From Topomyia yanbarensis (Eukaryota; Arthropoda; Insecta; Diptera; Culicidae), in the NCBI RefSeq assembly GCF_030247195.1, contig NC_080670.1, positions 160,714,080-160,778,079 on the forward strand: a stretch of DNA of 64,000 nt, given 5' to 3'. The notes under the pieces were generated by a model, which was not told the origin of the DNA, did not search any database, and saw only the letters and a program-made list of their open reading frames with translations. Of this stretch, positions 33,260 through 44,300 are shown one piece after another (position 1 is the first letter of the stretch; each line of letters opens with the position of its first letter). The position numbers were made by a program, and so were the translations under genes.

Positions 33260-35584
33260 GTATCGATTGCCGCATGCACTAATCTACAGTTTAAAAGCGA
33301 AGTCCCGGAAGAAAACAGTTTGAATCAAAAATTATGTTGGACTATCGTCAAAGTTTTTTTCATTATTGATAGTTAAATCTAAATAATACAGACTAGAATT
33401 GAAATTGAATATTAAAAATTGATCATTTGAAGTAAAATAGGATTCACGTTTCCAATGTTCGGCTAGAAGACAAAAAAGTGGGATTTTGAACGTTTTGAAC
33501 TCGACATATTTTATTATTTTATCGCTCATCAATTGAACAACTTTGTCGTGTAACAGTATAAACCTTCAAAGCCATTTCTGTCGAACTAACCCCAAGTTAA
33601 AAGTATAAGCCGAATGGTTAGATAGCCACATTGCATGATTGTCATACTTAAAAAGACGTTTTTCACATGATGTAGTTTGTGCATCGTTTCGTACTTAAAA
33701 TACTTAAATGTGTGTCGTTTTTATGAATCTCTGATAAATAATTTAATAAAAAACTGCCTGTACTTCACTAAGCTGAACCGACAAACACCTACCAACCACA
33801 CAAATAAAAAAAATGTACTCAGATTTTCCGTGCGATTCAACCCCCCGCCCCACATTCAATGATGTCCGTTAGGGGACACCGGACACAGGTTTTAGCTCCA
33901 GGCAATCTGACTGTCCGGGGCATCGCATGTTCCGGATCTGTTCTGTCGACCGCACTAATACGATTATATGTATATACGATTGCAACGAAACTGATGTACC
34001 AAGTCCCGTATCAATTTTAGCAGCAGCTGTAAAAGTCCCGTTACCAACATGGCCTAGCTAGGTGGTCCCTGCAGTGATGACTGAGGGAGCGAGAGAGAGA
34101 GAGAAAGTGGGAGTTTATGTTTTTAACTCACCAACATTTTGTCCGCTTGGCGGATGCACTCCGACGGATAATTCGATTTGCATAAGGGAATTAGTGCGCG
34201 AAATTTGATTTTTTCATTTGGCTTAGGTTCTGGGACAGGACAGCCATGACAGAAGGTTTATATATTTCGACCAGTTCCAAAGCTACTAAATACTCCTCGC
34301 CAAGCAGCATGTCGCGAAAACTTTTACTTTTCAGCCTCAGAGAAATAAATCGGCCAACGAGAGAAAGACAAGCGGCGAAAGATCATATATCTTGTCATTT
34401 TCACCCCACCCCTTAGCCCCCTTCGCGGGCAGCACATGCCGCACAGGCTCTGCTCCTTCCCAGAACGAGAAATTGAATTCCCGGCTTGGATTCTTGGCTC
34501 CCTATGTACATATATAAATTTTCATAAGTAGATAAACGATCTGCATATAAATTTTCGTAACTTCCAGCTCGATTGTTGGCCGATGCCGGAACAGAAGCGG
34601 ATGCTGTCGACAGAATATAGCCATAAATTGATTCTTTTTTTTTGCCCAAGTCAAGATTTTTTTTGTATCGGGAGCTACGAGGTCTGACTTTCTTCGAATG
34701 ATTGAACTTAACTTGTCGTGAGAATATAGCGAGCAGTGATTTAAAGTAACGTACAAAATTTGTAATGATTTTATAGCGTAAGAGCACTTGTGAAAGTAAA
34801 GAAAAAGTCGGTACGCTTGGAGAGTTCTTGCGAAATACTTTACAAGCAAGGACTTTGCACTACATTGTGTTACGCACGGTATACTTCGTAGAATGCAGGT
34901 TGATGGCTTATATTCCCATACAGACTTTTTCAAGACTCAGGAATTAGAATTTATTAGCTCGATGGGGGCGTTCCCGGGCTGTTCGAAGAAGATGCCTTGC
35001 CAAAAAATCTCATCAATGTCCTGATGGAAAGGGACACAAAAATGAATGCGAATAAAAAATTGCAACACAACGCAATCACAACACATATGCAAATAGCCTG
35101 TACTGGATGAGTTGTGAGAGAAATTCAGTGAGACGTTGTTGGAGATAAAATCCTTTCCAATAATAAGCATTATAATGTAGCTTTATATCTGCTTTAGATC
35201 ACAATATAGGACAGTTTTTAAGAGCTGTTAAGCTCTATATTCTGATTCAATCATGTCGTGATACCAGAAAAGGCTATTCTGTCCAGAGATTGACAGCCCG
35301 TTTTCTGCCTTACTAATGCTATCACAGAGCACCAATGTAGAACTGGTAAAAATAAAAGCAAGTTATCGGCTCTACTCATGCTGTTAGACAGCTACAATCG
35401 GCTGTCATTTTCCGCATAGATGTTGTGACACTTTGTTTTTTCGTTTTAGTATGACAAATAAAAAGAGAGGAAAAATGAAAACAACATTTACAACTCTGCT
35501 AGCGAATGACGGATCTCAATAGTAGCATGTCTGTAATAACCTACGTACTTGAAACTATTGAGAACCAGAGCTACAGGTCCAAAG
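33260..35584. other. Stretch without recognised gene
   Basis: AT-rich. Minus-strand frames at 34413-34933 are open for up to 143 codons but lack protein-like motifs, and two overlapping frames are equally open, as expected by chance. Nothing else is seen. Confidence 0.45.
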
Positions 35585-35689
35585 CCCTGGTAAAGGAGGA
35601 TGGTTGTGATGATCTGAGCCACGGTCACCACGTAAAGCAAAATAGGTCATAACCCCAAGTCCAAGGCGTGAAGCGACCCGTGCCGAGGA

Positions 35690-36150
35690 ATGAGTGATCG
35701 AGGGGGTGAAAAACATGCTCGATCGTTAACGGAGCCTGTGGGGTACCTGGGTAACCCCCACAGTAAGCGTCCCTTACCACGTTACTGCGGAGCTCTGGCG
35801 TGGCGGACCTTCCTTTCTCGCGCGACTCGTGGGATCAATGAGCGACGTGAAAATAACAAAAACCAAAAAATGGAGGTGCCGCACCCCTTTGCTAGAGGTG
35901 GTTTGACGAGGTCTCCCCCCAGTGGGGAGAGTAGTGGGGCAACGAGGGCTGTATCCGACAGCAGTAACCCCCCAGCAGTGGTAGAAAATAGCCCTACCAA
36001 CGCGCTGGACGGGCCACTATCCGCGATGCGCAAAGTGGTGGAGCAGCTCGATACAATAATCGAGTTCACTAACGCGAAGCAAAATATCAGCAAGGAGCTG
36101 AAACAGAGCCTGCTGGTGCTCCGGAAGGCTGTTCGTGTCGCAGAAGCCGC
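35690..36150 (+). pseudogene. ORF1 N-terminal part of family A
   Basis: The frame opens at ATG 35690 and also has an ATG in good context (AAAAAATGG) at 35870. Either could be the start. The first part is Pro/Ser/Gly-rich. The second (about 36000-36140) is helical, with Leu/Val/Ala spacing (LSAMRKVVEQLDTIIEF, then LKQSLLVLRKAVRVAEAA), suggesting a coiled coil used for self-association. ORF1 proteins of this clade package element RNA. After RVAEAA the frame runs into out-of-frame RT sequence and stops at 36211, so the basic domain and zinc knuckles of ORF1 are missing because of the internal deletion. Confidence 0.7.
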
Positions 36151-37706
36151 CAGGCGACCCATCGGCGTACAGACCAATCTGTCTGATAGACACGACTGGC
36201 AAATTGCTTGAGAGGATCATTCTCAACAGGCTAACCCCGTACGCAGAAGGTACTGACGGCCTGTCATGCAACCAGTTTGGCTTTCAGAAGGGTAAGTCCA
36301 CAGTGGACGCTATCAACTCAGTAATAAAGACTACCGAGATATCGATCCAACCAAAAAGGCAAGGCATTCGATACTGTGCGTTAGCGACACTTGACGAGAA
36401 GAACGCATTCAACAGCGCAAGCTGGGATGCCATCGCGCTCTCGTTACACCGACTTAGCCTACCGGTGGGTCTGTACCGGATCCTGGAAAGCTACTTCCAG
36501 AACCGCGAACTGCTATGTGAGACTGATGCCGGTCAGAAAAGGGTTCCGATTACCGCCGGAGTCCCGCAGGGCTTGATCCTAGGCCCGGTGCTATGGAACC
36601 TCATGTATGACGGGGTTCTGAGGCAGAAGTTCCCTCCTGGGGTCAAGATCGACCACGTAACATTGGAGGTCTACGGGGAGTCAATTCCTGAGGTAGAACT
36701 AACCGCAGAACACGCGATTAGCACGGTGGAGGAATGAACGAGCGCGAGAGGCCTGGAGCTCGTTCAGCATAAGATGGAGGTAGTTATCGTCAACAACCGC
36801 AAGTCGGCACAATATGCAGTTATCCATGTGGGAGAAGTCGTGATCACCTCACAGCGGAGTCTGAAGTCTCTCGGAGTCATTATAGATGACAAGCAGACCT
36901 TTGGCAGCCACGTCGACTATACATGCAAGAGAGCGTCGACTGTTGTTGCGGCTCTATCGAGGATGATGTCCAACAGCTCAAAGGTGTGCGCCAGTAGACG
37001 TAGGTTACTGGCAGGCGTTGCCGTATCTATCCTCAGGTACGGCGGGCCATCATGGTCAAGAGCACTGAGGGTAACCAGTTACCTACAGAAACTGGAGAGC
37101 ACCTACCGCGTGATGTGCCTCAGAGCGATATCTGCCTACCGCACGGTATCACACGATGCATCCTGCGTGATAGCGAGCATGATGCCAGTCGGGCTGGTCA
37201 TTCGGAAAGATGAGGAGTGCTTCGAGCTACGTGGAAATAGGGGAGCCCGCGAGCGCACCAGGGTGACCTCGGTCGCCAGATGGCAGCGTGAGTGGGACAA
37301 CTCCTCGAAAGGTAGGTGGACCCACCGGCTGATACCTAACATATCGAGCTGAGTGGATAGACCCCATGGGAAAGTTCACTTCCATCTGACACAATTCCTG
37401 TCAGGCCATGGCTGTTTCCGACAGTACCTCCATAGGTTCGGGCACGCGGAGGTCCCAGCCTGCCCGGACTGCCCAGGTGTAGACGAAACTGCCGAACACA
37501 TGCTGTTCGTATGTCCTCGGTTCGACGTCGAAGGAAGAGCAATGCTTGACGTCTGTGGCTGGGACACAACCCCTGATACCCTTATTCAGCGGATGTGTCA
37601 ATCGGTGGAGAAGTGGAACGCAGTCTCGGCTGCTACCACCCAGATTGCCTGTAGGCTACAGGTAATCTGGCGAACCAGGCAACAGACGACGGGCACGACT
37701 AACTAG
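36151..37706 (+). pseudogene. ORF2 RT and C-terminus of family A copy 2, catalytic motif deleted
   Basis: The frame resumes at KPPGDPSAYRPICLIDT. It has motif A as TLDEKNAFNSASW (V to E beside the aspartate) and motif B as GVPQGLILGPVLWN (S to L). At 36650/36651 it lacks the VGFA codons of motif C, leaving IDHVT where copy 1 has VGFADDVT. A 12-bp in-frame deletion plus D-to-H therefore removes the FADD active site. Further stops are TGA at 36735-36737 (TGG in copy 1) and TGA at 37350-37352 (shared with copy 1). The CCHC end, PDCPGVDETAEHMLFVC, is intact. It is certainly inactive as an RT. Confidence 0.92.
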
Positions 37707-38470
37707 TGATTGGTTAGTTGGAGCGAAAAAGGCCAAGCGCAAAAATGTGAGTGAATGGTCTGTTCATGCTGAGGCAGGTTTGGCGCAGCGACTGGCAATC
37801 GGGTAAGGGGTAAACCCAGCCACCCCAAAGCAAGGCAGAAGAGCGAGTGTATAGGCGTATATGTAGAATGCCTCATGTCAAGATGGGAGGGTCGTAGCGT
37901 AGTATGTTGGAACTTAGCTATCGATGCCTCGTGGCGTGGCAGAGGAGTGAAAGGGTGAGCATCCAAGTCATTCTCACACGGTATGTTAAGGGTGAGCACA
38001 AAAGTCAGCCTCACAAGGTATGAAAAAGGTGAGCACCCAAGTAAGCCTCGCATGGTATGTCAAAAGTGGGGCCTAAGAAAAATGTCCCACATGGGATGCC
38101 AGGTGGAGCGACAGGGGTATAATAGAGTGGTACAATCGAGAGTGAACCAGGCGATAGGGTGAGCATCCAAGTCAGCCTCACATGGTATGTTAGAGGCTAG
38201 CACAAAAGTAAGCCTAGCGAGGAATGAAAAAGGTGAGTACAAAAGTCAGCCTCATGTGGAGTGTTAGAGGGTGAATCAAGGTGCGACAGAGAGAGTATCC
38301 AAGTAAGCCTCATACAGGACGTATGAACGCGTGAGTGAGAGTTTAGTCGGTATGAATGGCAGCGTCACCATTCGAGCCCGACACGCCCCTAGTGCACCCC
38401 GTGCGGTAGCTTGGACCCTACCAATAGCACGTGTACTGGGCTAGGACGTAAAGGTCTTCTCCATTGTAAA
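37707..38470 (+). repeat. 3' UTR of family A copy 2 with 37-bp tandem repeats
   Basis: Two blocks of repeats (about 37955-38065 and 38158-38290) carry the GTGAGCAtCCAAGTCAGCC unit. They are separated by a segment (38066-38157) that copy 1 lacks. A unique GC-rich 3' end follows to about 38470. The UTR is longer than in copy 1. Confidence 0.8.
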
Positions 38471-38482
38471 AAAAACCCCATT

Positions 38483-41200
38483 GGTCGGCGGAATTATATT
38501 TTAACGCGGAGAGTGAGGAATGGCGAGCGATAGTGGAAAATAAAGGACCTCGACAGGGACCTTTTTGTGGAAGCACTTGGTGCTGATAGCGTCACTCCAA
38601 TTCCAAGGACCGATGAGCCGTCGGAAATAGTAGCGAGGGCATGTGATGTGTAACGCCTATTGTTTTCACCAAGCAAATTTCACCAAGTGATTTTAAGTTA
38701 ACTTCCTGAGTTACATCACCAACTAAGCCTTAAGATAAGCTTAGGTTTTGATGCACTCGCGCTTTCCAAGCCATATGCTTACGCGAGCAGCAAGGGGACT
38801 TCCGAGAACGAGTCATAAGTGAACTAATGATTCATTCGCCGGGGGCGCTTGTTCTCGCGAGCGAAGTACAATGTCTAATTAAAACTCTCAGAGCGTATAG
38901 GTAAAACTCTACGCAGTCAAGTGACAAAAGTCTTTTTGGCCAACTTTAATGAGTCAGTCCGTAGAAAGCAGTCCGTAGTTGATAATCGCCCTGCCCGGGA
39001 CCGGAGCGAAAGGTTAAGAGCAGTCTGTAGTTGTGTCTCAGCCCGTTGAGACAGTCAGTCATATGTTAGTTCCTCAGCCGGCCGGGACCGGTATGAATTC
39101 AATTAGTGCAATTAGTCCGGCGGAGACGAAGTTTTCATTTCGCCTGTGTGAAGTTTTCATTGATTGTTTAGCTGATAGTGAAAGTGTTTGAATAAAAGTT
39201 CGGAAGTCTCAACGGTGTATTTTTGGCGACCTTGGTAATTGTTGAAAGCTCTTGAAGAGCATTTTAGTCGGAATCAGTGGCCGTAACAGATGTAACAATG
39301 CCGAGAAAAATGGAGACGAGGAACTACCGCCGTCCGGCGTACTGATGTACCGAATGGCTCAAAATCCTCCGGGCTGCCTGCCTAAAAGCCAGAAGACGCG
39401 TTCAAAGTCAGAGAAGAGTAAAGTAACATTCCGGGCAGCCAGGGCCACTTTCAAACCCGAGATAGTGCTAAGCAAGTCCACCTGCTACAAGGAGCTGTGC
39501 AGAGAAGTAGACGCAATGCTTACCGTGTCGTTATGGCCAGGTTTAAGGATCCTATGACGCCAGTCGAAATGTGTTCTGACAAACTGAAAAGTATCGTGGA
39601 GGATCTTTCCCCGAAGCACGACTCAACCGCATGGCCGCCTACACCGTACGTTGATGCAGACTGTGAAAATGCTGGTGACAATCTAGTCTCCAAAGCCGAG
39701 CTTCTTATTGTGGCAAAAGAACCGAAAGCGAAGAAAGCTCCCGAACCGGATGGTTTCTGGACATGTTCAGGATAGTCCCACAGAAATGCCTGGAAGATGG
39801 CTATTTCCCGGATAGATGGAAGATCCAGAAGCTGGTGTTGCTACCAAAACCGGGGAAACCACCAGGAGATCCAGCATCGTATCGGCCTATATACCTGCTG
39901 GATATTCTTGGTAAGCTCCTGGAAAGGGTCATCCTCAACAGGCTGACAACCTACGCTGAAAGTGAGAACGGAATACCGCAGAGCCAGTTCGGGTTCCGGA
40001 AAGGAATATCGACGGCGGATGCCATCCGTACAGTAATTGCGAGCGCGGAGAAAGCATTGAAGCAAAAGAGAAGAGGTAATGGCTATTGTGCCGTGGTAAC
40101 GATAGACGTGAAGAACGCGTTCAACAGTGCTAGCTGGGGGGCTATCGCCGTAGCGCTGCACAGAATACGGGCTCTGGACTATCTGTGTAAGGTTCTGAAA
40201 AGTTACTTCCACAACCGAGTAACTGGTCTACGAAACAAACATGGGGCAGAGATCGATTAGGGTCACGGCGGGAGTACCTCAGGGGTCCATACTCGGCCCA
40301 ATGCTCTTGAATATAATGTACAAAGGAGTGTTAACACTAGAACTGCCCAGAGGAGTTGTAATCGTCGGCTATGCAGATGGTATTATCCTGACGATAACCG
40401 GCGAGACCCTTGAGGAGGTGGAGATGTTGGCGGCAGAGACGGCATCGTGCAAACCTGGATGGCGGACATCAAGTTGCAGCTGGCTCACCACAAGACGCAA
40501 GTAGTGCTGGTTAGCAACCGTAAAAAAACCAGCGTGTCGTGATCGGCGTCGAGGCACAATCTATCCCATCGATGCGTTCGCTGAAGCACCTGGGTGTGAT
40601 GGTCGACGATCGATTAAATCACAACAACCGTGTCGACTCTGTATGTGCGAAGGTTGCGAGGACAACTTACGCTTTGGTAAGGATCATGCCGAATCAAAAG
40701 TAAGTAATATGCAGCACGAGACGTCTCCTGGTGGGTGTCCCATCCTCAAGGCTGAGGTATGGCTTACCGGCCTGGACTGCTGCACTGAACTGAAAACGGA
40801 GCCGGACGAAGTCGACAAGCATGATTCGTCTAACGTTCGTGTTGCGAGCGCGTGGAGATCGATATCGTGGAAAGCGGCATTCGTATTTGCCGGGATGATC
40901 CCCATCTGCATCACACTGGCTGAAGACATGGAATGCTATTAGCGGTGAAATACGCGTAAGGAGATTGGTCAGAGCTGACTTAGTGGCTATGTGGCAGTAA
41001 GAGCGGGCCAACGTGAAGAAACGAAGGTGGACCCACCGACTCATTCCGAATGTGTCGCTGTGGGTGCATTGGAAACATGCCGCGGTGAATTTCTATTTGA
41101 CGCAGTTTTTTTCCCTGCATGGATGTTTCCGAAAGAATCTGGGATAAGGGATAAGGAGCTGCAGAGAAAGTGGCGAAGGAACCAACAAAGCAGCTCTGCC
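38483..41200 (+). pseudogene. ORF2 remnant of family B (linker, RT, C-terminus)
   Basis: Before the LTR it reads DLFVEALGADSVTPIPR and IVARACDV. After it come TFKPEIVLSKSTCYKEL and, after a shift, NAYRVVMARFKDPMTPVEMC. The RT is well preserved at 39763-40260: GYFPDRWKIQKLVLLPKPGK, GDPASYRPIYLLDILGKLLE, QFGFRKG and TIDVKNAFNSASW. After a frameshift near 40225 comes GVPQGSILGPMLLNIMYKG, and motif C reads VGYADGII, so the second catalytic aspartate is glycine. The end (41035-41110) carries SLWVHWKHAAVNFYLTQ, giving the ancestral tryptophan at the site of the TGA shared by both family A copies. About ten frame breaks occur in total. GPDG is followed by a deletion that removes the next 20 or so codons at about 39755. 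Confidence 0.88.
38649..39288 (+). mobile_element. Solo LTR of an LTR retrotransposon, 640 bp
   Basis: The segment starts TGTAACGCC and ends GGCCGTAACA, i.e. TG...CA termini. The tetranucleotide GATG is directly repeated on both sides (38645-38648 and 39289-39292), and removing the segment plus one GATG restores the retrotransposon sequence. An AATAAA signal lies at 39191-39196, followed at about 80-100 bp by the right terminus. No internal region, protease or RT is present, so it is the product of LTR-LTR recombination. The strand is inferred from AATAAA. A 4-bp duplication fits Gypsy/Ty3-type elements but does not prove it. Confidence 0.88.
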
Positions 41201-41365
41201 GACTAGAAGGCCGCTGTGAAACAAGAAACAGGATTTCGGCAAAATTTCCGCCTCCGGGAAACTCTTTGCCGGAGTAGACTAGATGCACCAACGGAGACCA
41301 GTTAAGCAGTGTGCGACGCAGCTCCGGGTTCGGGTCATCGAGGCGCTAATTTCCGCTGCTGTGAA

Positions 41366-44300
41366 TAACAAACTCGTTTCAAGGTTTTATTTTAAGATAA
41401 CAAGACGTGACCTAAAACATTTTCTTTCAAACACTCGTTTTGAGCACTAGTCCAAACCAAAAAGGATTTACTTAAGTGAGCATAGATAACTTTTGTTGGC
41501 CGATTTAGAATTAACGATAGTGTGCAGCTCTACTGTAAATCCACTGTACTATTTAGATGTACGGTAGATTGTTCTTTCAAAAACGTTTACAAATCCAATA
41601 GAATTGCCATGCCATTCGGTATTATCACACTCAATGACTATTTCTCAGTTGATTTTACCATAAGAGATTGAGCGGTGAAAACGTGACCTCTTAAAATCAC
41701 TATTTTTCATTTGTCACTTCATACATTGATTTATCGTAAATACTTTGTTTGCAGCACTTTTAGAACTTTGCATGGCGAAGATTTTTGCTGAAGTAACAAA
41801 GTTATTATCTCGTCTATTTGAAAAGTTATGAACGATTTTTGTTGAAAAATACACCATTTTCAAAAATTAATTATTTATTTTACAGAAATAACGCTCTCGC
41901 AGTTTTTTCATTAAAAACCACAAAAGTTTCAATCATTCAAATGAAACTAAAAGATTAAAAATTCATTTGCAATGTTGGAAAATATATAGCTTTGAAAAAA
42001 CCATTTTTGTTTTGAAAATCGCCTGTAACTATGCAAACAAAAGAGATAGAAACTTCATTTCTTCGGCAAAAATGTGTATTTACAAAAGTTCCAAAAACCT
42101 CTGGAACAAAGTATTAGCAAGAAATTAACACATTAAAAGATATTAATAGAAAACCAATTTTTAAAGAGCCACCCCACCTTAAATATTGCGAAAATCATAG
42201 CACATGAACCATTAGAGATAGCCACATAGTTTCTTCAGAAGAGTTGCTTCAATTTGATTGATTTATAACTTTGTAGAACATTATGTAGCTGAATTTTACA
42301 TATCTAAGAAGTTGATACTTTGAACACCCTAACCACAAGAACCACCCTAATTCAACTAATATAAAAAAATTGGTAAGAAAGTTCTAAGAAAGTTTGCCGA
42401 AGATACTATATATCTAAAACCAACGGTTTAGGCGCAAACAGTTTTGTCTTCCTAAATACAGCTTTGGGACCATAGTGCAATGCTCTAATCAAACGGAAAA
42501 CTCGTCTCAGAATTGAGAAATCTCCACCTGGGTCGCGATGTACATTGAAACACAGAGCACAAACTTATCCGAAAAACATGCGTAAGCATTTAAAAGAAAA
42601 TACGTTGGAAATCACTATCGTATACAGGTTCGCATGCATGAATCACCATTGTATCCAAGTTTGCACGCAAAGCCCATATAGCGTATGATGGCCGATCGTA
42701 GCGCCGGCTAGTGTCAAGTTACTATTTGATTGTGGCCTTTCAAAACAAGAGGTTTATTTCTTACACACATTGAAAAATCTACTTGATTGTCAGTTCTCAG
42801 TGATTGAAAGGTAACCGCTTCTTATAATATATATTTTTAAATTTTTTAGATCCGATACAGAAGACTTAACTAACGCGTTCGTGCTTCAACGTTGCAACTG
42901 ACCCACTTTCACCAAATCATACATAACTTGTAACTACCAATGCGAATATAACTATAGTGCATACGTTTTAATAAAGACGAAGTATAGATTCCAATCTAGT
43001 AGCCAGTTTTCGTCGTTCGGTGCAAATCATCTTTCGGGAACCATAAAAACTCAGTGGTCAAATTATGCAACCAATTCGAATCGACCTTTTCATACAAACA
43101 TGTATACAATAAATCTTTCGTTTCGAGATGTTCGATGTCACCCTTGGAACGTGAAAATCTTTTACATCGAGGGTTGATAAATCATTGGTTTTTGCAACAC
43201 ATGTTAATTGGAGTGATTTTTGAAACACTGTTTCAAAACACATTCTTTTTATTTAAATACGGAGCAGCTGACCTGCTCCAGTTTCAACCCTGATAAACTT
43301 CCTCGATTCCCCCTGTTCACTCCCAGTGGAAATAGTTGGTACCTCACGACTATTTCCACGTTCCCCTCAAGTGACTAGCATTCCGGCATCTACAGGAATC
43401 CGAAATAATTAATCGGAATTTAATCTAAACTGGCAGCCCAGCACGATATGAAATGCGAAACAATACGGATTACCCACTTGCTCAGCACCAGCGGAGCCGG
43501 TCGAACCCGGTCAGCCGTCGAATTGTTTACATCAATGCCGGGGCCAGGCAGCTCTCGGCGTATCTTTCAACAAATTTTCCAATTACGCTTATCCTACAGA
43601 AAATACTTCACCCAGTTAATCCAGTCGAGTGAATTGGAATACCGAGTTTCAATGGGAACGCTTCAAAAGCCTTGCCAGCCCAGCCCAACCCAGCCGAGCC
43701 CAGCAGCCGACAGCCGAGTGCGAATGCATCAATAGCTTACATTCTTCAAAACGCTGAATACGTGCCCCGGCTCGTTCGTGCTCGTGCTTTGATAAAAGCA
43801 GAACGAAGAAATGCCAAACGATTTACCATTTATCCTACTTTCCCCCGCGGTGACGCATATCTGCCAACCTAAGCCACGAATCTATCTGGGCTACTTTTTT
43901 TTTCTTCTGGTGAGTGAAAAAACCGCACATTGAAATACCCGAAAAGAAAGTCGCAAATATTTCATCTCTCCTGATAACAGCACGAAGGAAAATGGATTTT
44001 TCGTCGTCTTTTTTTTTTCGAGAAAAAAATCTTCAAAAAATTTCAACTCCAGTCGGGGAAAATAGTTTGGAATTTATTGAAATTGAATGTGCAATTTTCG
44101 TCCGTCCCGGTAGCCGCCGACGTCGCTGAAGCAGCAGCTGAGAAAAAGTGCACGAATGCGCACGAATTTCCATGAGTAGTAGATGTGAGCATCGAAGGTA
44201 CAGGAAAAAGCCTCCGGATAACAGCAAATGCATCTGTTTTTTTCCTTCTTTCTGCGCCCTCGGAAGTGGTACGCAGAGCAACCAGCAGGCGGTCGCAGCT

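Larger units (their letters stand above)
35585..38470 (+). mobile_element. R1-clade non-LTR retrotransposon family A, copy 2, internally deleted
   Basis: This copy keeps a 5' end (leader with GGTCATAACCCCAAGTCCAA and an ORF1 start) and a 3' UTR with the 37-bp repeat. It then continues to about 38470 with a short A run in TTGTAAAAAAAACC. An internal deletion joins ORF1 at about 36145 directly to the RT region of ORF2. The removed part is the ORF1 C-terminus, the whole endonuclease and the RT start. Identity to copy 1 in the shared part is above 90% by eye. Confidence 0.85.
38483..41365 (+). mobile_element. R1-clade family B copy, split by a solo LTR
   Basis: The copy runs from a 5'-truncated point in the endonuclease/linker through RT and C-terminus to one 3' UTR module at about 41262-41320. 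The solo LTR at 38649-39288 divides it, and joining the flanks at the GATG duplication restores the normal CDVTMPRK-type junction. It follows the end of family A copy 2 directly, in the same orientation. Confidence 0.82.

Noticed and set aside
33059..33282. Open frames rich in Ser-Leu or Val-Ile-Thr
   Set aside because: They are translation of the TCACTR array. There is no start context.
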